Below are positions 39,470 through 46,869 of a DNA stretch of 52,470 bases, one piece after another. The stretch's first letter is position 1. Every line of letters starts with the position of its first letter. Source of the stretch: Kiritimatiellia bacterium (lineage in GTDB: Bacteria > Verrucomicrobiota > Kiritimatiellia > RFP12 > UBA1067); the NCBI GenBank assembly GCA_017405115.1, contig JAFRBA010000240.1, positions 1-52,470 on the forward strand. Reading direction: 5' to 3'. A model generated the notes under the pieces. That model was not told where the DNA came from. It made no database searches and saw nothing but the letters and a program-made list of their open reading frames with translations. The position numbers and the translations under genes were made by a program.

Positions 39470-41361
39470 CGTTGTGTCTCCTTGGTTGCTTTAGTTGCCT
39501 CGTGCACGTTCTGGTAGGGCGCACACTCCGGGTGCGCCGTATTGCTGTATTTCGGCGCGGCCGGAGTCCGCGCCCCACCAGGGTTTGAAATTGACTCCTT
39601 GGTTGCAAAAACCTCCTCCGCCATGACGCAGTCGCCGCCGTGGAAGACGAGCACAAGGCGGTGAAGCGCAACTGAAGAGTTGAGAGTTGTAAGTTGAGAG
39701 TTGAGAGTTGAATCGGAGGAATACCTGTCGAGCTGGACGACGGCCTTGGCCTTGATGTCGGCAAGTTGCTCCGCCGTCGGCGCAGGGTCGCCCGCCTTCA
39801 CGTACTTCATCTCGACCAAGGCTGCGTGGGCGATGTCAGGCCACGTCTCGAGACGGGGCTTTAAGGCGATGTCGTAGAAACCTCCGCCCGCCTCGCGCTC
39901 ATGCCTTACGTAATACGGCCCCCGCGCGGCCGTAAGCAACGCGACGAGGGTCGATTGCACCACCTTCTCGCCCTCCACGGAATCGCGGACGGCGAAGTTC
40001 TCCTTGACGATGCATGAGAGAATGTCGATAAAAGGCTTCCAATTACCGTCGAACGAGAAGTCAACGAGCCCACTGTTGATGTCGAATATCCGCCCATCGA
40101 TCTTGTAGATGTCCGAATAGGCGTCGGGAATCATCTTCGCGGCGAGTTCTTTCAGCGCCTCGTTCGGGATTCCGAACGACGTCTTGCCACGCCGGTTTCC
40201 CGTAATCGTCGTGATGCCGAGCCAGTAGAGGAGCGACGTGAAGTTCTCCTTCTTCGTAAGCTCTCTCGCCTGGAACGACTCGACAAGAGGCTCTTCCAGC
40301 GATCCGCCGGCGAGCAGGTTCTCGAGGACGTGGAAGTTGCCGTTGAGGCGTCTGTCGACCGTAACGATGTGGCGGATCTTCGCGTAGTCCGTGCGGAGGT
40401 TCGCGTCAATCATGTTGTCGGGGAACTGATGCGTCCGCCAGAGGTGGCCGAAAAGGAACAGCACAAGCGTCGTGTTCGCGAGGGTCGGCGCATCCGCGCT
40501 TCCAAACCGGTAGTTGTCGTACCAAGTGAGCGCGGCGTCGTACGCCTTGTCCGCGTCGAAGCCGCACTGCGCGCCGTAGTAGTCGGCGATGGCGCGGAGG
40601 TCGTCGTGGCGGAAGCCCGTCAAGTCGGCGAACTGCGGGTCGAGCGAGATGTTCGTCGCGATGTTGAAGCCGCTCGTCACGTCGTCCATCGTGACGGGCG
40701 AGACACCTGTCACGAAGAGTCGCGTCACGGGTGCCTCCGTCCCAGTCGCGGCATCCTTCAGGTTGGCGAAGAATTGCTTGAAGAACCCGTCGCCGTGGCA
40801 GAGGTCGTTGTAGGCGTCGAGGCCGCTCTCGGCGAGGATCGTGTTCGTGAAGTTGTCGTACTCGTCGATGAGAACGTAGAGTTTGACGCCCGTGCCGATC
40901 AGCCCTTGGGTGACGACGGACAGCTTGTTGATGCACCCCGCAGCCGACAGCACGCGCTCGGCAAGGCCGTCCGGAAGCCGTCCGCCGTAGTTTCGCACAA
41001 AGGTATCGCAGCAGAGCGACGCATAGTCGTTGAAGCTGGACTGCACCTCGCGCACGTCCTTGCTGACTGCGGAGAAGTTGAAGTAGAGAACAAGATACCT
41101 GCCGCGTTCGTCGGTAGGATCCGCGCCGATGTCGGTTCCCGAGAAGAACTCCTCGAACCGATCGGCGTACTGCACGTCATAGTACGCGCGAAGTATCGAG
41201 AGAAGCAGCGACTTGCCGAACCGCCTCGGCCTCAGAAACATCGCGTAGCGAGTCGCCTCAAGATCGCGAATCTTCGCTGTGCGATCCACGAACCAGGCGT
41301 TCGCTCGCCTGATTTCGGCATAGTCCGCCACTCCGTAGAGTATGGGCCTCGTCTTCTCCAT
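39466..41361 (-). CDS. AAA-ATPase-like protein with C-terminal PD-(D/E)XK nuclease domain
   Basis: 631 aa from ATG 41361 (MEKTRPILYGVADYAEIR). N-terminal AAA-ATPase-like domain (PF09820 type): FVDRTAKIRDLEATR, Walker A-like FLRPRRFGKSLLL, VLIDEYDNFTN as Walker B, GVSPVTMDDVTSGFN. The C-terminal PDDEXK_9-type domain has YDIALKPRL and ALVEMKYVK near 560. After the domain ends, about 60 residues look acquired: a stretch from tandem DNA repeats (39676-39711), then a REP-like palindrome pair (39511-39581). These extend the frame until it overlaps the LamG start. The family is abundant in gut anaerobes; function unknown. Confidence 0.85.
   Translation of the reverse strand: MEKTRPILYGVADYAEIRRANAWFVDRTAKIRDLEATRYAMFLRPRRFGKSLLLSILRAYYDVQYADRFEEFFSGTDIGADPTDERGRYLVLYFNFSAVSKDVREVQSSFNDYASLCCDTFVRNYGGRLPDGLAERVLSAAGCINKLSVVTQGLIGTGVKLYVLIDEYDNFTNTILAESGLDAYNDLCHGDGFFKQFFANLKDAATGTEAPVTRLFVTGVSPVTMDDVTSGFNIATNISLDPQFADLTGFRHDDLRAIADYYGAQCGFDADKAYDAALTWYDNYRFGSADAPTLANTTLVLFLFGHLWRTHQFPDNMIDANLRTDYAKIRHIVTVDRRLNGNFHVLENLLAGGSLEEPLVESFQARELTKKENFTSLLYWLGITTITGNRRGKTSFGIPNEALKELAAKMIPDAYSDIYKIDGRIFDINSGLVDFSFDGNWKPFIDILSCIVKENFAVRDSVEGEKVVQSTLVALLTAARGPYYVRHEREAGGGFYDIALKPRLETWPDIAHAALVEMKYVKAGDPAPTAEQLADIKAKAVVQLDRYSSDSTLNSQLTTLNSSVALHRLVLVFHGGDCVMAEEVFATKESISNPGGARTPAAPKYSNTAHPECAPYQNVHEATKATKETQR
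39511..39581. repeat. REPIN-like pair of palindromes
   Basis: Two 7-bp-arm hairpins, GGCGCAC-ACTCCGG-GTGCGCC (39518-39538) and GGCGCGG-CCGGAGT-CCGCGCC (39554-39574), stand in inverted orientation. Their loops are exact complements. Outer arms CTGGTAGGGCGC and GCGCCCCACCAG enclose both. It lies within the 3' end of the AAA gene. Confidence 0.6.
39676..39711. repeat. short tandem AGTTGAG repeats
   Basis: Imperfect copies of AGTTGAG/AGTTGTA in a row, encoding the Ser-Leu-Asn-Thr-rich insertion near the C-terminus of the AAA gene. Sequences of this kind are widespread low-complexity insertions in gut bacterial genomes (from memory). Confidence 0.6.
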
Positions 41362-41411
41362 GTCGCTTATTTTACCATAATCCGCACTTTGCGTGTTGCA
41401 AACGGCGCCCG

Positions 41412-44192
41412 TCAGGGCGTTCCCCGCAGCCAGGTGATGATGCCGTCGAGGATCGCCGTGCCCTCGGGCGTGTCGGTGAGAAGGTCGAGCCCCGACACCA
41501 TGAAGCCCGCCGCCCCGTCCTTCGGCCGCCTCTCCGCGAGATAGGCGTAGCAGTGCTCGCCTCCCTCGCCGAACATGACGAGGTTCCTCTCCTCGACGCC
41601 TGCGACAGGAAGGGGCGTCCCCTCTCGTCCGATCCTGAAGAGAAGCTGGTCGAACACGCCAGAGTGCGGCAGGAGCGCGAGCGCCGGGTGGTCGTTCAGC
41701 ACGGAGCCCATCTGCGAGCCCATCCACCACCAGCCGAGGTACACGTTGTCGAGCCCAGTCTGGTTCTCGAACGTGACCACCGACAAGCCGCGCGCCTCCG
41801 CCTCCCGCGCAGCCCACGACCCGGCAGGCGCGAGGACGATCCGGCGTCCGGCGGCCTCTCCGGACTGCGTGGAGACGATTCCGGGGTAACGCGCGGAGAA
41901 GAATCCGAGCAGCATCGGATCCGCCGCGAGGTCCGCGCCGGAAACGGGCTTGCGCTTCGGGAAGAACCAGAAGTTCCACGAGTTCCGGACTCCGCCGAAC
42001 TCGGCCTCGAGAGTGGCCGCGACGGCCTTTTCCACCGCCGGCGCGCGCAGTTCGGGCCTCGCCAGCTCGCGGACGGCGCCGACGTCCTGCCTCGGAACGG
42101 GCACGGCGCCGGACGACAAGACCCTTCCGCCGCGTTCCACGATACGCCATTTCAGGTCGCCGGCCTCCAGCGCCCTTTCGCCATAGTGCGCAAGCATGAA
42201 CCTGGCGGGGATCCTCTCGCCGGCCGTCAGCACGCGGTTGGTCTGGTCGAAGTAGGCGTCGAACGCCTGGTGAAACCGGAAGAACGGGCGAGGCTCCCTG
42301 TCGAAGCGCCCCGGGCCGCCGGAGACGTCGAGGAGAAGGCAGGACGGGGAGTTGAAGACGGCGAAGTCGCTCGCCTTGGATCCGCCCTTCTTCTCCCGGA
42401 AGAAGCAGTCGAAAAGAGAAGGCCCTGTGAACGCCCCCTTCTGCGGACTCATCACGTCCAGCAAGGACCAGTAAGAATATCCGTCGCAGTACGGGTCTCG
42501 CCGCGCCGACTCAATGCCTTCCTTCTGCCAGAACTTCTGCAGCGCGTTCTGCGCGAACTGCAGGCGGTCGCCCGCCTCGACGGAGAGTCCGTTCGCCTTA
42601 AGGAACGCCAACCGCTTCTCCCACATGCCGTCGGAGAGCCACACGCCGGTGAACAGCTCCCCTACGCGCGGGTCCGCCTTTACGCACAGGTTCATGTACT
42701 CGTGGGCGATGAACGGCAGCGACGGATTGAACGTGCCCGGCGCCCAGCTAGTGTACGGCCCGGTCAAGAAGTCGGTCGCGCCGTCTACATGGAGAGTGCC
42801 TCCGTCCTGGTCTATGACGAGCCTGTCGGGGTCTCGCGACTTGATTTCGCCGTACAGCCTCTTCGCCAGGATGTCGCCGAAGCCGCCCTCGTTCCCCCCG
42901 GAGTAGACGGAGAACGAGACATGCCTGCGGTAGTGCTCGAACAGCTCCTTCGCGTCGCCGAGCGGATCCAGCACGGGGAAGTCGCAGGGGAAGTCCTGGT
43001 AGTACGGAAGCTCCGGCTCGAGCATGAAGCCCGCCTCGTCCGCGGCCTCGAAGAACTCTGGCACTTCGCAGCGCGTGTGGAAGCGCGCGTAGTTGAAGCC
43101 CGCCGCCTTTACCTTCCGGATGTCGCTCAGAATGCGCTCGCGATCCGGGAACCTGACGCCCTCGACGGGGCTGCCTGCATGCCAACCGCATCCCCTCAGG
43201 AAGAACGGCCTGCCGTTGAGGAAGAACTCCCTGCCGCGCACCTCGAGCTTGCGCACGCCGAAACGCTCGCGCCACGTCTGCACGGTCTTGCCGCCGACGA
43301 CGAGCGAAATGTCCGCCCGGTACAGGTTCGGCGACTCGGGGCTCCACGGGCGGAAGTCCGCCAGCGGCACCCTGAGGACGGCCTCCTTGCCGGCCACCGC
43401 TGGCGCCTCCACGGCCTTGCCGTCCACGACCGCGCGGACGACCGCTCCCTTCGCCGCGTCGCCGGCGACCTCGACGTGCACCTCTGCGGCGCGGGCGTCG
43501 AAGTCGCCACGCGCCCATGCGTCGTCGATGTAGGTGCGAGGCGTTGCCTCGAGCTCGATGTCGCGAAGTATGCCGCCCCACCTGTTGCAGGAGCCGAAGC
43601 ATCCGCGCTTCGACGGCATCTTGTTGTTGGCCTGGACGAGTATCTCAGCCTCCTCGCCGGGGCGGACGAGGTCGGTGACGTCGAACTTGTACGTTCCGCA
43701 GTAGCTGTAGACGCTGCCCACGGGGCGCGCGTTCACAAACAGCCATCCCGCCGAGTTTATGGCCCCGACCTTGAGCCAGATACGCCCCCCAGCCCAGCCT
43801 TCCGGGATCCTCACGCGCCTGCGGTACCATCCGCAGCCGAAGTATGCGCTCCGCAACGGACGACGGCTGCAGTCCCAGTAGCACTGCCACGGCTGGCTCG
43901 TTCCGGCGTCGCCGACGCCCTGCGCCTCCCAGCAGCCGGGAACGCGGATCTTGCGCATCCCAGCCCAGAAATTGGCGTTGGTGTACGGGGCGTAGCATGT
44001 GCGGTAGGGAATGTCCTTCGTGACGAAGTCCCATTCGCCGCGCAGCCTGATCAGGCTCTCTCCCGGTTCAGAGCCGACGGCATTGACCTTCGCCCTCCGC
44101 CTTTCGCGTCCGCTCCACGGGTCGACGTCAGCCGCCGCGCACGCGGCAGAGAGCGCGGCCGCGGCAGCCGCAACTAGAGCCGCCGGCCTCAT
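41412..44192 (-). CDS. secreted glycoside hydrolase family 2 enzyme (beta-galactosidase-like)
   Basis: 926 aa from ATG 44192 (GGGAGGT 5 nt upstream). Signal peptide about 1-27. The sugar-binding jelly-roll (about 50-230: KIRVPGCWEAQG, GWYRRRVRIPEGW, WGGILRDIELEA) is followed by an Ig-like domain to about 340. The TIM-barrel has LRGCGWHAG, GFNYARFHTRCEVPEFFEAADEAGF, SGGNEGG with the probable acid/base Glu, and FIAHEYMN with the probable nucleophile Glu. The C-terminal 200 residues form a further Rossmann-like part. Substrate uncertain (galactoside, glucuronide or mannoside). It overlaps the isomerase-like gene upstream by 4 nt. Confidence 0.85.
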   Translation of the reverse strand: MRPAALVAAAAAALSAACAAADVDPWSGRERRRAKVNAVGSEPGESLIRLRGEWDFVTKDIPYRTCYAPYTNANFWAGMRKIRVPGCWEAQGVGDAGTSQPWQCYWDCSRRPLRSAYFGCGWYRRRVRIPEGWAGGRIWLKVGAINSAGWLFVNARPVGSVYSYCGTYKFDVTDLVRPGEEAEILVQANNKMPSKRGCFGSCNRWGGILRDIELEATPRTYIDDAWARGDFDARAAEVHVEVAGDAAKGAVVRAVVDGKAVEAPAVAGKEAVLRVPLADFRPWSPESPNLYRADISLVVGGKTVQTWRERFGVRKLEVRGREFFLNGRPFFLRGCGWHAGSPVEGVRFPDRERILSDIRKVKAAGFNYARFHTRCEVPEFFEAADEAGFMLEPELPYYQDFPCDFPVLDPLGDAKELFEHYRRHVSFSVYSGGNEGGFGDILAKRLYGEIKSRDPDRLVIDQDGGTLHVDGATDFLTGPYTSWAPGTFNPSLPFIAHEYMNLCVKADPRVGELFTGVWLSDGMWEKRLAFLKANGLSVEAGDRLQFAQNALQKFWQKEGIESARRDPYCDGYSYWSLLDVMSPQKGAFTGPSLFDCFFREKKGGSKASDFAVFNSPSCLLLDVSGGPGRFDREPRPFFRFHQAFDAYFDQTNRVLTAGERIPARFMLAHYGERALEAGDLKWRIVERGGRVLSSGAVPVPRQDVGAVRELARPELRAPAVEKAVAATLEAEFGGVRNSWNFWFFPKRKPVSGADLAADPMLLGFFSARYPGIVSTQSGEAAGRRIVLAPAGSWAAREAEARGLSVVTFENQTGLDNVYLGWWWMGSQMGSVLNDHPALALLPHSGVFDQLLFRIGREGTPLPVAGVEERNLVMFGEGGEHCYAYLAERRPKDGAAGFMVSGLDLLTDTPEGTAILDGIITWLRGTP

Positions 44193-45112
44193 CGCCGACC
44201 TCCCTTGCCGCACCCCATCCAGAACTTCAGCACCGCTATCTGCCGATGGGCGTCCGCCACGGCGTCGGCGCCGACGAGGTTCTCAAGAGTGTACCAGCCG
44301 TCGTATCCCGAGGCGGACACGGCCTTCACGACCTCTTCGTTCGGAACGGCGCCAAGGCCCATCGTGACGTACTTGTGGTTGTCCTCCCGCGACATGTCCT
44401 TGAGGTGGACATGGGATATGCGGCCCTTGGCGTAGTGCATCATGTCGACGATGCTTTCGCCACGGCCGGCGTAGTACAGGTTGCCGCTGTCCAGCGCGAA
44501 CCCAAGGCCGGGTATCTCGTCGAGCAGCCGCTTGAGATACTTCGCGTGCGAGCATGGGTTGGACGTCCCCCCGTAATCCTCCACTGTGATCGTTATTCCG
44601 CGCTTGCGGCCTTCCTCGACGAACATCCGCATGGACGAAACCACCTTGGCGAACTCGGCCTCCTCGTCGCCGCCCTTGGTGAAGCTGGACGGAACCACCA
44701 TCACGCGAGGCACTCCGTAGCGCACGGCCTGGTCGAGGCACCGCCTACAGTCGGCCGCACCGTTGTCCGGACCGAACATCTTCGGGAAGAAGAAGAAGTT
44801 TATCGGCTTGAGCTTCGTGGCCGCGATTGCGGCGAGGTCTTCGGCGTCGGGGTCTATGTCGACGCCCCCGACCCCGGCCTCGTAGAACATGTCAGCCGCC
44901 TTCGCGAGCGTAATGCCGCGCTGCTTGGCCGTGCGCCTGACGGCATGGATGAAGACGGACACCTTGGGCCCGCCTGTGTCCGCGGAGACTGCGCATGAAT
45001 CTGCGCAGCATGTTCCGCAGCAGCCCGAAAGGCCTGAGGCCGAAAGAATCGCCGCGACGACGACAACGGCGCAGGCTCCTGTGATCTTTGCAGTTTTCCA
45101 CATCATTGCCAC
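44189..45112 (-). CDS. exported sugar-phosphate isomerase/epimerase-like TIM-barrel protein
   Basis: 307 aa. A membrane or lipoprotein-type N-terminus (AVVVVAAILSASGLSGCC) is followed by a xylose-isomerase-like TIM barrel (AP endonuclease 2 family): EAGVGGVDIDPD, ITVEDYGGTSNP, GLGFALDSGNLYYAG, HVHLKDMSRED, GYDGWYTLENL supply the metal-binding Glu/Asp/His positions. The GTG at 45112 lies 5 nt after AGGAGG; ATG 45106 is the alternative. Unusual in being exported; it may act on sugars released by the GH2 enzyme, with which it is coupled (ATGA overlap). Confidence 0.8.
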   Translation of the reverse strand: MAMMWKTAKITGACAVVVVAAILSASGLSGCCGTCCADSCAVSADTGGPKVSVFIHAVRRTAKQRGITLAKAADMFYEAGVGGVDIDPDAEDLAAIAATKLKPINFFFFPKMFGPDNGAADCRRCLDQAVRYGVPRVMVVPSSFTKGGDEEAEFAKVVSSMRMFVEEGRKRGITITVEDYGGTSNPCSHAKYLKRLLDEIPGLGFALDSGNLYYAGRGESIVDMMHYAKGRISHVHLKDMSREDNHKYVTMGLGAVPNEEVVKAVSASGYDGWYTLENLVGADAVADAHRQIAVLKFWMGCGKGGRR

Positions 45113-45151
45113 TACTACCTCCTTGTTTTAGCGAATCAGGCTAAGCACCCG

Positions 45152-46843
45152 TCACCTGAAAATGAAAACGGCCCCGACCGGATCCATCCAGCACTGGTAC
45201 GCCCCTACGTCGACTTTGCCGTCACGAAGCCTGGCACGGCCCGAGAGATCTAGAGAATCACCGTCCATCCAGTCCAGAAGCATGCCGGCGCCGCGGAGCT
45301 TCGAACTGTAACGTGGCTCGTATTGGAATTCCCCCTCGTCGGCAAACCGCGGGCTCCAGTTCTCGCCCATGTCCTTCGTGTTACAGTCCTGCATGTCGGC
45401 CGACTTCGAAATAGACCTTACGCCAAGAATGCAGTTGGAGAGACAGTTGTATGAGGAATATATCCCCGACAAGTCCCTTTTGGTGCTGCCGTTCGCCGCG
45501 TAGTTTCGCGCCAGGGCGCAGTTTACGAAGGACACTGTCGACGAAGGGCTGCTGTAGTCGCGCACAGTGTACGTTAAGGTGTTGTCGGCGATCGTACAGT
45601 TCTCGAGCCGCAGTGAATGATAGCCGTTGGCATAGAACGCCGCATGGTTCGAGGTGTTCGTTATCCACAAGTGGTCGATGAGTGAATTGCGGATATGGCG
45701 CACGGCGCTCATTGGATAGGTGACAGTACGCCTGCAAGGGCCGAACACAACGTTGTCGAGAATGTCTATCACGTTGGACACGTGGTGAATGCGACAGGAA
45801 TCCACAAGCGAAACCTCGCTCATCGTGGAGCCGGCAAAGTCGCATTTCTCCAAAGTGAAGTCCAAGGAGTCCCTTGTCACTCCATTGAATATAAACCTGC
45901 ATCCGTATGCGCTGGTATCTACCATGCCGTGGCCCCAGCCGTAGGCCAGATTATAGGCTACGGTGCAGTTCGTGATCGTGCCGCAATTGCTCAAACCGCC
46001 GCCTCGCGGCGTATGCTTGTCCCATGCGGCGTTGAAAGCAATGATGCTGTCGGACACGTTCTTGCAATGTGAAAGCCCGCCACCCCTGTGGGCAGAGACG
46101 TTGCTGACGACTGTGCATCCTGAGACAAGACTCGCGCCGTACAGTCCTCCGCCCAAACCATAGGCATAGCTGCAGTAGTTCGACACTATTGTGCAATTGG
46201 TGAACTTGCCTCCGACCCCTGCACCGCCATAGCCGGACCCGCCCGTGCTGTTGCCGTAGAAATAGCAGTCGGTGAAATTGTCGCCCGAAAAGCTGTTGTG
46301 GTTACCGCCAACGGCACCTCCGTACTGTTCTGACGAATTGAAGAGAAATGCGCAGTTCGTTATTTCTATCGCAGAGCCGGTTGGGTAGATGGCACCTCCT
46401 ATAATGTAGGATCCGCCCTCGGCGTGTCCGCCTGTAAACGTTATGTGCTTGATTGTGCAACCATTTGCGTGCTGCAGAAGCCTGTACTTGCCCGGGCCCT
46501 TTATGATCACGTCGTCGCGGTTGCCCGTAGCGCCCACCAGTGTAATGCCTACGCCCAAGGCGAGCAGCGACGGTCCCTGGTAGGTAGAATTAGCCATCGG
46601 CGCGTTGGTAAGTGGCGAGATGTCGTACACCCCTTTCTCCAGTTTTATCGCATTCCACGCTGCAACTGTAGCAATCTTGTTGGTCAGCTCGTCAAAATCA
46701 CCCTCCCACACGCCTGTTTCCTCGTTGTACTTTGAGTGAACTGTATACGTGGCTCCGTACAATGGGCATGCCGCGGCAACCAGCAGAAGCGCAAAGGCGA
46801 TGGCGACCACTCCGTGCACACAGATGTCTTTGGAATTCTTCAT
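45152..46843 (-). CDS. secreted right-handed beta-helix protein
   Basis: 563 aa. Signal peptide about 10-30. A long series of parallel beta-helix rungs with recurring patterns such as TNCTIVSNYCS, GGGLYGASLVSGCTVVSNVS, GGGLSHCKNVSDSIIAFN and GGGLSNCGTITNCTVAYN, like polymorphic outer-membrane or pectate-lyase-type surface proteins. C-terminus: VDVGAYQCWMDPVGAVFIFR, a short hydrophobic-basic end. No catalytic residues can be named; adhesion or glycan binding is likely. Separated by 39 nt from the isomerase-like gene. Confidence 0.75.
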   Translation of the reverse strand: MKNSKDICVHGVVAIAFALLLVAAACPLYGATYTVHSKYNEETGVWEGDFDELTNKIATVAAWNAIKLEKGVYDISPLTNAPMANSTYQGPSLLALGVGITLVGATGNRDDVIIKGPGKYRLLQHANGCTIKHITFTGGHAEGGSYIIGGAIYPTGSAIEITNCAFLFNSSEQYGGAVGGNHNSFSGDNFTDCYFYGNSTGGSGYGGAGVGGKFTNCTIVSNYCSYAYGLGGGLYGASLVSGCTVVSNVSAHRGGGLSHCKNVSDSIIAFNAAWDKHTPRGGGLSNCGTITNCTVAYNLAYGWGHGMVDTSAYGCRFIFNGVTRDSLDFTLEKCDFAGSTMSEVSLVDSCRIHHVSNVIDILDNVVFGPCRRTVTYPMSAVRHIRNSLIDHLWITNTSNHAAFYANGYHSLRLENCTIADNTLTYTVRDYSSPSSTVSFVNCALARNYAANGSTKRDLSGIYSSYNCLSNCILGVRSISKSADMQDCNTKDMGENWSPRFADEGEFQYEPRYSSKLRGAGMLLDWMDGDSLDLSGRARLRDGKVDVGAYQCWMDPVGAVFIFR

Positions 46844-46869
46844 GTCGTATCTCCTTTATCTTTAATTCC

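Noticed and set aside
39676..39711. CRISPR-like repeat
   Set aside because: Units of about 7-14 bp in direct contact, no spacers, inside a coding region.
41553..44177. 874-codon plus-strand open frame opposite the GH2 gene
   Set aside because: Antisense shadow of a GC-rich gene; no recognisable domain, Arg/Val/Glu-biased.
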